From positions 3,472,001 through 3,536,000 of the forward strand of contig JALKFA010000001.1 of the NCBI GenBank assembly GCA_024169445.1: a stretch of DNA of 64,000 nucleotides. The letters run 5' to 3'. The DNA comes from Buttiauxella agrestis ATCC 33320. GTDB taxonomy: Bacteria > Pseudomonadota > Gammaproteobacteria > Enterobacterales > Enterobacteriaceae. The position numbers and the translations under genes were made by a program. The notes beneath the pieces are model-generated. The model had not been told where the DNA came from and did no database searches. It saw nothing but the letters and a program-made list of their open reading frames with translations. Numbering within the stretch: the first letter of the stretch is position 1; every line of letters starts with the position of its first letter. Of this stretch, positions 36,511-46,086 are shown one piece after another.

Positions 36511-37860
36511 TCACTCCTTTCTGGCAAAAACGGTGTTAGCCAGTTCTTCTGCCAACACGGCGCAAAGCCCGGTATAGGCGGCCGGATCAAGTAAATCGCG
36601 GATTTCATCATCACTGAAGTTGTCGCGGATCTCCGGCTCGTTACGCAGCACACTGGCGTAATCCAGCCCTTCATGGGTGCTGCGCATCGCCATTGAGTAC
36701 ACCAGTTCATGCGCCGGATCTTTCCCTAACCGTTCGACCAGACTCATCATGATTTTTTCACTGTTGATAAGACCGTGCGTCAGCATCACGTTTTGCTGCA
36801 TACGGGATTTATCGATGATCAGTGTGCGGGTCAGCTCTTCAGCGCGCAGCACGATTTCTGCCATCAACTCCATGCTTTCTTGCAGGTTGGCATCAAAGAT
36901 GAAATAGGCAGAACTGTCGGCCTCAAACGGGCGCGGGCAGACGTACAACGACGATGTCATCACCGCGTACAATCGCTGGGCATTGGCTATGATTCCCTTC
37001 GCCAGTTTCGGGTTCACTTTTTGCGGCATGGTGCTGCTACCGACCGTGCCTTTGGCAAACGCCTCAGATACTTCACCAAATTCCTCGCTGGAGGTCTGAT
37101 AAACTTCCTCGGCAATTTTGTGGAAGGTGGTCGCCAGCAGGCATAAATTGCTGATGTACTCGGCACGATAAACCCGTGCATTACGGGATGGCACGCGCAT
37201 TGGGTACATATTCAATGCTTGTGCGACCAGATCCTGTACCTGCCGCCCAGGTTCTCCGGTGGCGTGGAACGCGCCTACTGCGCCGCCCATCATCACGGTA
37301 AAGACTCGTTTTTCCGCTTCCTGCATCCGTTCAACGGCACCCAGAAGCTCGTAAATCCACACCGACACTTTATAACCGTAGGTAATGGGCAGGGCATGTT
37401 TACCGTGGGTACGGCCCGCCATCAGGGTGTCTTTATGTTGCAGGGCCAGTCTCGCCAGGTTCTCAAGCGTGGCATCGACAAAGCTCATTAGTTGCTGGTG
37501 GAATTGCTTCACCAGATAGAGATGCGCGGTTTGCTGGATGTTTTGTGTTGTCACCCCGTAATGCACATATTTGCCGCTTTCTTCGTCGCAGGCTTTAACC
37601 AGCACTTTAATCACTGGCACAAACCCGTGGCCTATCTCCCGCAACAGGCGTTCAACTTCTGCCAGATCGATACGGTCAAGCTGGCAGTTTTCGGCGATAT
37701 TTTTTGCCGCAGCAGCAGGAATAATGCCGACTTTAGCCTGTGCCGTCGCCAGCGCTGCTTCCACATCAAGCCAGGACTGAACCCGCGCTTCGTGGGTGAA
37801 CAAGGCTTTCATTCCTTTGTCATCAATGGTTTTACTTTTTGAATCATAAAGTGCGCGCAT
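36511..37860 (-). CDS. fumarase/adenylosuccinate lyase superfamily lyase
   Basis: A 449-residue lyase. The superfamily signature GSSTMPQKVNP is at residues 274-284, and AGRTHGKHALPIT near residue 148 carries the usual base region. It aligns best with the PurB-like branch. These enzymes release fumarate from N- or C-succinyl compounds. It is neither the housekeeping purB context nor a purine gene set: it lies between a PTS permease and a NagA-like gene (both gaps 2-3 bp). An N-succinyl/aspartyl amino sugar as substrate is an inference. Confidence 0.8.
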   Translation of the reverse strand: MRALYDSKSKTIDDKGMKALFTHEARVQSWLDVEAALATAQAKVGIIPAAAAKNIAENCQLDRIDLAEVERLLREIGHGFVPVIKVLVKACDEESGKYVHYGVTTQNIQQTAHLYLVKQFHQQLMSFVDATLENLARLALQHKDTLMAGRTHGKHALPITYGYKVSVWIYELLGAVERMQEAEKRVFTVMMGGAVGAFHATGEPGRQVQDLVAQALNMYPMRVPSRNARVYRAEYISNLCLLATTFHKIAEEVYQTSSEEFGEVSEAFAKGTVGSSTMPQKVNPKLAKGIIANAQRLYAVMTSSLYVCPRPFEADSSAYFIFDANLQESMELMAEIVLRAEELTRTLIIDKSRMQQNVMLTHGLINSEKIMMSLVERLGKDPAHELVYSMAMRSTHEGLDYASVLRNEPEIRDNFSDDEIRDLLDPAAYTGLCAVLAEELANTVFARKE

Positions 37861-37862
37861 GG

Positions 37863-39425
37863 TTATCTCTCCTGTTTGGCCATGGCATCGTCCACCGCGT
37901 TGCGAACGAACTCAACGTGGGGGCCAAATACAACATGAATATGGTTACTGGACGGAATAAAGGTTCCCAACGAGCCTGCTTCTTTCAGAATCGCCATATC
38001 CAGTTTCTTTTGATCGGCAAGGTCGATACGCAAACGTGAGACACAGTTTTCAACGCGTTTAATATTACTTTTGCCGCCGAGGCCTTCTACTACCAGCGCC
38101 GCGACTTTGTCATACTCTTTATTGTTCAAGAGGGTGCTGTCGCCCATGTCACTTTCGCGACCCGGCGTTTTAATGTCGAACTTGCGGATGGCGAAACGGA
38201 AGACAAAGTAGAACACCACAAAGTTCACGATGCCGAGGATAACGAGATTGAGCCACTGAGTGTGTTCATACATCAGCCCAAAGATGCCAAAGTCAAAAAT
38301 AGTGCCACGAATATAGCCGACGGAAACATCCAGTATCTGTAGTGGGATTGTCAGCAGGCCACACAAGATGGCGTAAACAATAAACAGCTTAGGCGCAATA
38401 AACAGGAACGAGAATTCCAGTGGTTCGGTGACATTGCCAAGTACAGCGGTTAATACCACAGTCAGGATCATGCCTTTGGCGAACTTTCTGTTTTTCACGT
38501 AGGCCATGTGGTACATCGCCAGACCAATAGCCGGAACACGGAATAACGTGGTCAGCATTTGTGACGACGCCAGATAGCTGGTCAGGGTTGGCATATATTC
38601 TTTCCATGCCGGATGATTCGGGCCTAACTCAAAAAGAATTTTGTTCATTGCCGGTAAAATACCGACATAAGTTTGCCCATCAATTAAGTAAGTGCCACCC
38701 GCCGCAGTAAAACGAACCGTAGAACTTAAAACATGGTGTAAGCCGAAGGGGATTAATAGACGGTTGAGTGTCATATAGATCCCGGCACCAATATTTGGCG
38801 CCATCAGAACAGTCGAAAGGCTGTTCATTCCGGCGGTAAACAGATCCCAGATAAAGGGAATAAGCAGGCCGACGGGAATAGTAAAAGCAATAGATAAAAT
38901 GGCGACGGATTTTTTACCGCTGAAAAAGGCAAAAGCCAGCGGTAACTGCAAACGGTAATATTTGTCGGTCACTTTTGCTGCCAGTAAGCCAGCGATGATG
39001 CCGCCCAGCGCCTCAATCTTCAGCGTCTGGATCCCCAACACCATGCCTTGCCCAACCAGCGATAAATCTCCTTTCGCCAGTTGTCCGGCCAGTTTTAAGT
39101 GCACGTGCATCGAAATTAACAGTGTTAGGTAGGCCACCACGGAGGCAAATACGGCGATGCCTTTTTCTTTTTTCGACATTCCATAAGCGACCCCCATCGC
39201 AAAGAGTAAGGGGATATTCTGGAATACCACACTGCTGATTAAACCCAGCGATGAGAGCAGATCTTTAAAAATGGCGTTACCTAAAAAAGGTAACTTTTCA
39301 ATCATATAATTCTGGCCCAGCGCGCTACAAATGCCCATAACCATGCCGACAGGTGCCAGCACAGCAATAGGTAATAGCAACGACCGTCCGAACGTTTGTA
39401 TTTCATTCTTAAAATTGGCGTTCAT
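37863..39425 (-). CDS. PTS EIICB permease, glucose/GlcNAc family
   Basis: A 520-residue membrane protein from the ATG at 39425 (CAGGACGG upstream); a 41-codon extension to 39548 lacks support. The EIIC domain covers about residues 1-400 (FGRSLLLPIAVLAPVGMVMG; IPFGLHHVLSSTVRF). The EIIB domain at the C-terminus has the phosphocysteine Cys461 in RVENCVSRLRIDL. No EIIA is encoded here, so it should use a shared EIIA such as Crr. It heads the operon with the lyase and deacetylase genes. Confidence 0.88.
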   Translation of the reverse strand: MNANFKNEIQTFGRSLLLPIAVLAPVGMVMGICSALGQNYMIEKLPFLGNAIFKDLLSSLGLISSVVFQNIPLLFAMGVAYGMSKKEKGIAVFASVVAYLTLLISMHVHLKLAGQLAKGDLSLVGQGMVLGIQTLKIEALGGIIAGLLAAKVTDKYYRLQLPLAFAFFSGKKSVAILSIAFTIPVGLLIPFIWDLFTAGMNSLSTVLMAPNIGAGIYMTLNRLLIPFGLHHVLSSTVRFTAAGGTYLIDGQTYVGILPAMNKILFELGPNHPAWKEYMPTLTSYLASSQMLTTLFRVPAIGLAMYHMAYVKNRKFAKGMILTVVLTAVLGNVTEPLEFSFLFIAPKLFIVYAILCGLLTIPLQILDVSVGYIRGTIFDFGIFGLMYEHTQWLNLVILGIVNFVVFYFVFRFAIRKFDIKTPGRESDMGDSTLLNNKEYDKVAALVVEGLGGKSNIKRVENCVSRLRIDLADQKKLDMAILKEAGSLGTFIPSSNHIHVVFGPHVEFVRNAVDDAMAKQER

Positions 39426-39712
39426 AGACCCGTCCTGAAGTGTTGTCTCCGGGATATAAGACACGCTATCGGCATGAGTGAGCAAGGCCAAAAACTGGGC
39501 TGCCTCAGGCGCAGGATTTGCCCCTAAAATAGGTGGGTAGAAACCCACTTAAAGTTAGATGTGCTAGTCTGTATCCGCCGGTGGGAAACCGGTAACAATT
39601 ATCCCTTTCGCAATCGAAATTCTGATTATTGTTTCGGTCGCTGAAAAATATCACTCCTGGTGCGGTTAATTAATGCACTATAAAGGAAATCGACAAACTA
39701 TCAGGGAATATG

Positions 39713-40318
39713 ATGACGCTTTATCAGATAAAGCCTGCCTTCCAGGCACTGTTACGCCCGCTGATGTTCTGGCTGCATAAACACCACGTTACGGCCAACC
39801 ACGTGACTCTCGCTGCCATGGCACTCTCCTTTATTACCGGCGCGGTACTGATTATTTTCCCTGATCCCCGCTTGTTCGTTCTCCTGCCCATCGTCTTGTT
39901 TATCCGGATGGCGCTCAATGCCCTGGACGGCATGCTGGCACGCGAATGCCATCAACAATCCCGGCTCGGAGCTATCCTCAATGAGACGGGAGATGTGCTC
40001 TCCGACATTGCGCTTTATCTGCCTTTTATGCTGCTACCCGAAAGCAATATGTTGCTGGTGCTGGTGATGTTGTTCTGTGCGCTAATGACCGAATTTTGTG
40101 GTGTGCTGGCACAAACGATTAACGGCTTGCGCAGTTATGCCGGGCCACTGGGGAAAAGCGACAGGGCATTGCTGTTTGGTGCGTGGGGGCTGGCGCTGGC
40201 AATCTGGCCGCAGTGGGTGCAATGGAATAACGTCGTGTGGGGGCTGGCAACCGTATTGCTGTTGTGGACGGTCGTTAACCGTTGTCGGAGTGCATTGCGT
40301 GATAAGGCGGCGAAATGA
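39713..40318 (+). CDS. ynbA: CDP-alcohol phosphatidyltransferase family protein YnbA
   Basis: Integral membrane protein of 201 residues, the same as E. coli YnbA. The catalytic region reads NALDGMLAR, then G, three residues, N, three residues, D in LGAILNETGDVLSD. Compared with the canonical DxxDGxxAR...GxxxDxxxD, the first and third aspartates are asparagine, so chemistry may differ from ordinary phospholipid synthases. AGGGA favours the ATG at 39713. Its stop overlaps the ynbB start, opening a coupled six-gene lipid operon. Confidence 0.9.
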   Translation: MTLYQIKPAFQALLRPLMFWLHKHHVTANHVTLAAMALSFITGAVLIIFPDPRLFVLLPIVLFIRMALNALDGMLARECHQQSRLGAILNETGDVLSDIALYLPFMLLPESNMLLVLVMLFCALMTEFCGVLAQTINGLRSYAGPLGKSDRALLFGAWGLALAIWPQWVQWNNVVWGLATVLLLWTVVNRCRSALRDKAAK

Positions 40319-41232
40319 TGTTGCTGGAAAAATCCCTCGCGGTAATTTTTGCACTTCTGCTGGTCGCATCGGTAGTGAATGGCCTGCTGGTATGGCTACG
40401 TCCCGCTAAAGACTGGCGGGAACTGACGCTGCGGATCCGCACATGGTGGGTGATCATCGTGCTGTTTTCGCTGGCGATGTTAAGCCCGAACTGGCTGGCG
40501 CTGACTTTCTTCGCGCTGGTCAGCTTTATGGCGCTAAAAGAGTTTCTGACGCTGGTGCCTTCGCGCCATTCCGACCGTATGCCTTTGTTGTGGTTGTTTA
40601 TTGCCATTCCTCTTAACTACTGGCTGATTGGCATCGGTTGGTACGGCATGTTTGTGGTGTTTATACCGGTGTATGTGTTTTTATTTTTACCGGCGCGGAT
40701 GGTGATTACGGGCGACACTCAGGGGTTCTTGCGTACCGCATCCCAGCTCCACTGGAGCCTGATGACCACCGTGTTTGCTTTCAGCCATGTCGCCTTTTTA
40801 CTGGTGCTGCCCGCCGATGGCCAACAGACTGGCGCTCTGCTGGTGCTGTTCCTGGTCGGCCTGACGGAGTTCAACGATATCGCGCAATACTTGTGGGGCA
40901 AATCGCTTGGGCGCATCAAGGTGACGCCGAAGGTCAGCCCGAATAAAACGCTGGCTGGGCTAGTGGGGGGCGTTGCGACAACGGCTCTGCTGGCAATGTT
41001 GCTCGGCCCACTACTTACGCCACTGAGCTGGCCAATGGCGCTGTTGGCAGGGGTGATTATCGGGGTTACCGGGTTCTGCGGTGATGTCGTGATGTCCGCC
41101 ATCAAACGGGATATCGGCGTTAAAGACAGCGGCACGTTGTTGCCTGGCCACGGCGGCATTCTTGACCGGCTGGATTCACTGATCTTCACCGCTCCTGTCT
41201 TCTTCCATTTCATTCGCTACTTTTGTTACTAA
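40315..41232 (+). CDS. ynbB: phosphatidate cytidylyltransferase-like protein YnbB
   Basis: Membrane protein of 305 residues of the CdsA family. GRIKVTPKVSPNKTLAGLVG and GDVVMSAIKRDIGVKDSGTL, then PGHGGILDRLDSL, form the CdsA signature that binds CTP and metal. It should make CDP-diacylglycerol or a related CDP-activated lipid, possibly for YnbA. ATGA overlap with ynbA; the next gene starts 3 bp after its stop. Confidence 0.92.
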   Translation: MMLLEKSLAVIFALLLVASVVNGLLVWLRPAKDWRELTLRIRTWWVIIVLFSLAMLSPNWLALTFFALVSFMALKEFLTLVPSRHSDRMPLLWLFIAIPLNYWLIGIGWYGMFVVFIPVYVFLFLPARMVITGDTQGFLRTASQLHWSLMTTVFAFSHVAFLLVLPADGQQTGALLVLFLVGLTEFNDIAQYLWGKSLGRIKVTPKVSPNKTLAGLVGGVATTALLAMLLGPLLTPLSWPMALLAGVIIGVTGFCGDVVMSAIKRDIGVKDSGTLLPGHGGILDRLDSLIFTAPVFFHFIRYFCY

Positions 41233-41235
41233 TTT

Positions 41236-41877
41236 ATGATGACACGAATGCTTCGCGCGCTTTTTACCTTGTGCATAGTCTGGCCGGTTATCTGGTTATG
41301 GCTGGGTCTGCGAGTCAAACATCGCGAACGGTTGCCGAAAAGCGGCCCGGCGATTGTGGTGGCAAATCACAACAGCCATATGGATGTTTTTGCACTGCTG
41401 TCGCTCTTTCCGTTACGTGAACAGGCGAAAGTGCATCCGGTGGCCGCTGCCGACTATTTTCTGCGTGATAAACGGATGGCGTGGTTTGCGCTTAATATTC
41501 TCAACATTATTCCCATTTCTCGTGAGGGCGGAGCAGCAAACCCGCTGGCGCAGTGCGAACAGGCGCTACGTGATGGCAAGACGTTGATCCTCTTTCCGGA
41601 AGGTACGCGTGGCGAGCCGGGAAAACTGGCACCGTTGAAATCCGGACTGTGGCATTTGAGTCAAAGCATGCCTGAAGTGCCAATTATTCCAGTCTGGCTA
41701 CGCGGCACGGAGCAGGTGATGGCGAAAGGTAACCGTATTCCATTGCCATTGTTTATCGATGTCACTATTGGTGAAACGTTACGCTTTCATCCCGAGAAAA
41801 AAGTGTTTATGGACGACCTGAAGCAGCAATTGCTGATGCTTCAGCAACAAACCACAGGAAATCACCCTCATGAGTAA
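41236..41877 (+). CDS. PlsC-like lysophospholipid acyltransferase
   Basis: A 213-residue membrane-associated acyltransferase. VANHNSHMDVFAL gives the HX4D catalytic motif, PISREGGAANP block II, FPEGTRGEPGK block III and VPIIPVWLRG block IV. It acylates lysophosphatidate or a similar lysolipid. It is inserted between ynbB and ynbC and overlaps ynbC by 8 bp, so it belongs to the same lipid-modifying operon. Confidence 0.9.
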   Translation: MMTRMLRALFTLCIVWPVIWLWLGLRVKHRERLPKSGPAIVVANHNSHMDVFALLSLFPLREQAKVHPVAAADYFLRDKRMAWFALNILNIIPISREGGAANPLAQCEQALRDGKTLILFPEGTRGEPGKLAPLKSGLWHLSQSMPEVPIIPVWLRGTEQVMAKGNRIPLPLFIDVTIGETLRFHPEKKVFMDDLKQQLLMLQQQTTGNHPHE

Positions 41878-43630
41878 TATCCGCACGCCTGACGAGCGGC
41901 AGTTTCTGACCAGCGATCGCACTGAGTTGTTTTATCGCCACTGGCCTGCCGTGTCGGCGGGTGCCACACCCAAGGTGATTGTCCTGTTTCACCGCGGGCA
42001 TGAGCATTCCGGGCGTCTGCAACATATTGTCGATGAGCTGTCGATGCCGGATACCGCGTTTTATGCCTGGGATGCCCGTGGCCATGGCCGCTCACCAGGG
42101 CAACGCGGCTTTAGCCCGTCGCTGGCCCGCTCGGTGCAGGATGTTGAAGAGTTCGTCCGTTTCGCCGCCGCAGATAGCCAGGCCGCAATGGAAGATGTGG
42201 TCGTGGTTGCACAAAGCGTGGGTGCGGTGATGGCAGCTACCTGGGCTCATGATTACGCACCACCTATTCGTGGGCTGGTACTGGCATCACCCGCGTTTAA
42301 GGTCAAATTGTATGTCCCATTTGCCCGTCAGGGGCTGGCATTGATGCACCGTCTGCGCGGTCTGTTTTTCGTCAACTCTTATGTCAAAGGCAAGTATCTG
42401 ACGCACGATCCACAGCGTGTGGCGAGTTTCAATCAGGACCCATTAATTACCCGACCCATTGCGGTGAACATCCTGCTCGATCTCTACAAAACAGCGGAAC
42501 GGATTGTCAGCGACGCCAGCGCCATTACCTTACCTACGCAGATGTTGGTCTCCGGGGAAGATTTCGTTGTCCACCGTCAGCCACAGATCGATTTTTACCA
42601 GCGTCTGCGTAACCCACTCAAAGAACTTCATGTGTTGCCTGGCTTCTATCACGATACGCTGGGGGAACAAGACAGGCATCTGGCGTTCGACAAGATGCGC
42701 GAGTTTATTGACACGCTTTATGCCATGCCGCCGCAGCATTTTGACTACAGTCAGGAAGACCGCTGGAGTCCGGGAGCGGACAGCTGGAGAACGTTAAGCG
42801 GTGGGCCGGAACCCTACTCGATTGAGGATATAGCGTATCGCGGTTTGCGCTATGGCATGAAGACGCTGGGGACACAGTCAACAGGTGTACGCCTGGGATT
42901 TGAAACCGGGTTTGATTCCGGCAGCACGCTGGATTATGTCTATCGAAATCAGCCGCAGGGCAGCAGCGCATTGGGGCGGATGATCGACAAAAACTACCTC
43001 AATAGCGTCGGCTGGAAGGGCATCCGCCAGCGGAAAATCCATCTGCAAACGCTGATTCAGCAGGCGGTCACGCAGCTGGTTGAGCAGGGCAAAACGGTAC
43101 GAGTCGTTGATGTTGCTGCCGGGCACGGGCGCTACGTGCTCGATGCGCTGGAAGGCAAAGAGGCGGTGAGCAACATTTTGCTGCGCGACTACAGCGAGTT
43201 AAACGTAGCGAAAGGACAGGAGATGATTGCCTCGCGTGGAATGGCAGAGTATGCACGTTTTGAACGTGGCGATGCTTTCAACCGCGAAGAGCTGGCCACG
43301 CTTGAGCCACGTCCGACGCTGGGAATTGTCTCTGGCCTGTATGAACTGTTTCCGGAAAACACCCTGGTGCGTAACTCGCTTGCCGGGCTGGCAGACGCGA
43401 TAGAACCAGGTGGCATTCTGATTTACACCGGGCAACCCTGGCATCCGCAGCTCAAAACTATCGCCTGGTCACTCACCAGCCATAAAGATGGTAAACAGTG
43501 GGTGATGCGCGTTCGTAGCCAGGGCGAAATGGATGCGCTGGTACGGGAGGCGGGCTTCGATAAATGCAGCCAGTTGATTGATGAATGGGGCATTTTCACC
43601 GTGTCTATGGCAGTGCGCCGCGCATCATGA
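41870..43630 (+). CDS. ynbC: bifunctional alpha/beta hydrolase and SAM methyltransferase YnbC
   Basis: A 586-residue two-domain protein, as E. coli YnbC (585). Domain 1 (about 1-290) is a monoglyceride-lipase-like hydrolase: DARGHGRSPGQRG, the nucleophile serine in VVVAQSVGAVMAA and the histidine near GFYHDTLGEQD. Domain 2 (about 340-586) is a class I methyltransferase with motif I VRVVDVAAGHGRYVLDAL. Substrates are unknown, but the operon points to lipids. It overlaps the genes on both sides. Confidence 0.9.
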   Translation: MSNIRTPDERQFLTSDRTELFYRHWPAVSAGATPKVIVLFHRGHEHSGRLQHIVDELSMPDTAFYAWDARGHGRSPGQRGFSPSLARSVQDVEEFVRFAAADSQAAMEDVVVVAQSVGAVMAATWAHDYAPPIRGLVLASPAFKVKLYVPFARQGLALMHRLRGLFFVNSYVKGKYLTHDPQRVASFNQDPLITRPIAVNILLDLYKTAERIVSDASAITLPTQMLVSGEDFVVHRQPQIDFYQRLRNPLKELHVLPGFYHDTLGEQDRHLAFDKMREFIDTLYAMPPQHFDYSQEDRWSPGADSWRTLSGGPEPYSIEDIAYRGLRYGMKTLGTQSTGVRLGFETGFDSGSTLDYVYRNQPQGSSALGRMIDKNYLNSVGWKGIRQRKIHLQTLIQQAVTQLVEQGKTVRVVDVAAGHGRYVLDALEGKEAVSNILLRDYSELNVAKGQEMIASRGMAEYARFERGDAFNREELATLEPRPTLGIVSGLYELFPENTLVRNSLAGLADAIEPGGILIYTGQPWHPQLKTIAWSLTSHKDGKQWVMRVRSQGEMDALVREAGFDKCSQLIDEWGIFTVSMAVRRAS

Positions 43631-44913
43631 CAAACCGACGTTCGCTATACTTGCAGGGTTTGGGTTGGCTGATTCTGCTTGCGCCCTTTTTCTTTTTAAC
43701 CTACGGGCAGGTTAATCAGTTTACCGCCGGACGTGCGAACATTGGCAGCCTGGTGTTTAGCTGGGAGCGGCACATTCCGTTTGTGCCACTGACAATCCTC
43801 CCGTACTGGAGCCTGGATCTGCTGTACGGTTTGTCGCTGTTTATCTGCACCTCGCTGAATGAACAGCGACGGCTGGTCTGCCGACTCGTGCTGGCATCAG
43901 TCATTGCCTGCCTGGGTTTTTTGCTATTTCCTTTACAGTTTACGTTTATCAGACCGGAGATAACCGGCCTGGCCGGTTGGTTATTTGGGCAACTCGAGCA
44001 GTTCGACCTGCCGTACAACCAGTCGCCATCGTTACATATTATTCTGTGCTGGCTGCTGTGGCGGCATTTCCATCGCCACCTGACGGGGGTCTGGCAGCAA
44101 CTGAATAGCGCATGGTTCTTGCTGATTGCCGTTTCTGTTTTAACCACCTGGCAGCATCACTTTATTGATGTGCTAACCGGTCTTGGCGTCGGAATGGTGA
44201 TCGACTGGTTGATCCCGGAACAGGGGAAATGGAGCTGGCGAATGGCTGACGGGAAACGCAAAACGCTGGCCGTTCGTTATCTGTGCGGCGCAATAATCTG
44301 CCTGGCGGGAACCTGGCTGACCACCTGGCTGTGGTGGCCAACGCTGGCACTGGCGATTGTGGCGCTGGCCTACGGGATACTTGGCGTTGAAGCGCTACAA
44401 AAAGATGGGAAAGGGCGGCTGACACCTGCGGCCTGGTGGCTGTTGCTACCCTGGCGAGTCGGGATGTTGCTCTCTATGCGCCTCTATACCCGCCATCTCC
44501 CGGCGTTCAGTCCGGTTACTGATGGGGTGTTTTTAGGGACATATCCGCTGACAACTCCCGCACAAAAAGCCGTATTGGATCTAACCAGCGAGTTTCCCCG
44601 TTCCCGTGCCTTGCAGGGCGTTGTGTATCAATGCGTGCCCATGCTGGACCTGGTTAAACCCGATGAAGTAACACTGGAGCTGGCAGTAGATAAACTGGAA
44701 CGATTACGCCATGAGCAAGGTAGCGTACTGATTCATTGTGCGTTGGGGTTGTCGCGCAGTGCGCTGGTCGCTGCCGCCTGGTTGTTACAGCGCTACCCTG
44801 AGCTGGCTTCAGAAGATGCCGTTGAGCAAGTGCGTAGGGCGCGACCGCAGGTAGTCTTCACCTCTGAACATATGGAGTTGCTGGAAAGATGGAAGATAAA
44901 AGTGACATCGTAA
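43627..44913 (+). CDS. ynbD: PAP2/dual-specificity phosphatase-like membrane protein YnbD
   Basis: A 428-residue protein from the ATG at 43627 (ATGA overlap with ynbC). The N-terminal ~270 residues are membrane helices with a PAP2-like region (NQSPSLHIILCWLLW, HHFIDVLTGLGVG). The C-terminal cytoplasmic domain is a dual-specificity phosphatase with an intact HCALGLSRSALVAA P-loop. It probably dephosphorylates a lipid phosphate or inositol-like head group. Confidence 0.88.
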   Translation: MTNRRSLYLQGLGWLILLAPFFFLTYGQVNQFTAGRANIGSLVFSWERHIPFVPLTILPYWSLDLLYGLSLFICTSLNEQRRLVCRLVLASVIACLGFLLFPLQFTFIRPEITGLAGWLFGQLEQFDLPYNQSPSLHIILCWLLWRHFHRHLTGVWQQLNSAWFLLIAVSVLTTWQHHFIDVLTGLGVGMVIDWLIPEQGKWSWRMADGKRKTLAVRYLCGAIICLAGTWLTTWLWWPTLALAIVALAYGILGVEALQKDGKGRLTPAAWWLLLPWRVGMLLSMRLYTRHLPAFSPVTDGVFLGTYPLTTPAQKAVLDLTSEFPRSRALQGVVYQCVPMLDLVKPDEVTLELAVDKLERLRHEQGSVLIHCALGLSRSALVAAAWLLQRYPELASEDAVEQVRRARPQVVFTSEHMELLERWKIKVTS

Positions 44914-45290
44914 CAAATAACCACGCACTGCAATCGCTCTTGGTACAACAAACCCTGAATAGTTGGCGTTTCTTCCTGTTGTTTTCCGCTCCGCCGATGG
45001 TGTGGGTGATCTTTGCTGCACCGGTGGATTTGCTCCGCGTCTTGATCACGTTGTTGTGCGGCATAGTGTGGTTTGGCTGCTGGCGTCTTTGGCTGGACGC
45101 ACGCTATTTCAGGTTGATAAATGAAGAGAATAATCATCAAGCTGGAGAGGCGCTTTGTGTTATCTGGCAGCGTGACAGATTGAAGACGCTTTCGCTTAGC
45201 GAGCGCCAGCAGGGCGCATTGAAACAGTGCCGACGCACAATGTTTTTCACTGGTGCCCTATGGGTCGTGTGGCTGGTGGCGTTACTCTAA
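44889..45290 (+). CDS. small membrane protein of the ynb operon
   Basis: A 133-residue protein with about three hydrophobic segments (residues 26-45, 47-68 and 117-133). It overlaps the 3' end of ynbD by 25 bp, so it is translated from the same mRNA. I do not recognise the family; its place suggests an accessory role in the same envelope-lipid process. Confidence 0.65.
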   Translation: MEDKSDIVTNNHALQSLLVQQTLNSWRFFLLFSAPPMVWVIFAAPVDLLRVLITLLCGIVWFGCWRLWLDARYFRLINEENNHQAGEALCVIWQRDRLKTLSLSERQQGALKQCRRTMFFTGALWVVWLVALL

Positions 45291-45377
45291 GCGATGACAA
45301 ATCCATATTTCGCCCACCATCGAAGCATCAGTTGATTAACTCTTTATAGTTGGTTCGTCCACGTTAAGGAGATCAAC

Positions 45378-45701
45378 ATGATTGCGGTACTTTTTGAAGC
45401 CAATGCTATACCCGAACAACAGAATAGATACCTGGAGCTTGCGGCTGAACTCAGACCGGAGCTTGATAACATAAAGGGTTTTATTTCCATTGAGCGTTTT
45501 CAAAGCCTGAATACAGATGGGAAAATTCTCTCGCTATCATGGTGGGAAAATGAAGAGGCAGTACTTGAGTGGAAGAAGAACATGAAACACATGGCGGCTC
45601 AATTTGAAGGGCAGCAATCTATTTTTTCATTTTATAGAATCACCGTCGTTCAAGTGCTACGGGATTATTCATCTGAAAAAGAGGAATACCACCATGTATG
45701 A
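45378..45701 (+). CDS. antibiotic biosynthesis monooxygenase (ABM) domain protein
   Basis: A 107-residue alpha+beta barrel protein. [20 protein letters not shown] starts the domain, and [11 protein letters not shown] and [18 protein letters not shown] are typical ABM segments. Members are small oxygenases, quinol oxidases or haem-degrading proteins. AAGGAGATC precedes the ATG. It overlaps the ACT-domain gene by 8 bp and leads a three-gene operon. Confidence 0.75.
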   Translation: MIAVLFEANAIPEQQNRYLELAAELRPELDNIKGFISIERFQSLNTDGKILSLSWWENEEAVLEWKKNMKHMAAQFEGQQSIFSFYRITVVQVLRDYSSEKEEYHHV

Positions 45702-46086
45702 TATTCATGTCATTCTCAGTAATACCCCAGGAGCACTTGCATTACTGGGAACTGCACTTGGTCAAAATGGTGTGGGCCTTGAGGGAGGAGGGGTATTCAG
45801 TGCTGGGAATAAAAGCCATGCTCATTTTCTGGTAGAAGACGGTGAACTTGCTCGCAAGGTGCTTACCGATATTGGCCTGCACGTCGATAGTGTCAGTCAG
45901 CCGCTTATTCGTAAACTCAAACAAGAACGGCCTGGCGAGTTGGGGGAAATTGCCAATATACTTGCGCGGAATAATATAAATATCAGCGTACAATATAGTG
46001 ACCACAGTAATCGGTTGATTCTGCTGACCGACAATAATGAAATGGCAGCCGCAGCCACCATGAAATGGGATGTATCCGCTGTATGA
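45694..46086 (+). CDS. ACT-domain protein
   Basis: A 130-residue protein with two ACT-like modules: [20 protein letters not shown] and [20 protein letters not shown], the latter a clear ligand-binding ACT loop. Such stand-alone proteins sense amino acids or act as partners. It is translationally coupled on both sides (8-bp overlap upstream, ATGA downstream), which suggests it works with the ABM protein and the regulator. Confidence 0.7.
   Translation: MYDIHVILSNTPGALALLGTALGQNGVGLEGGGVFSAGNKSHAHFLVEDGELARKVLTDIGLHVDSVSQPLIRKLKQERPGELGEIANILARNNINISVQYSDHSNRLILLTDNNEMAAAATMKWDVSAV

Noticed and set aside
39426-39548. 41-codon N-terminal extension of the PTS permease
   Set aside because: The ATG at 39425 has a good ribosome site (CAGGACGG) and matches the EIIC start; the extension lies in the promoter region.
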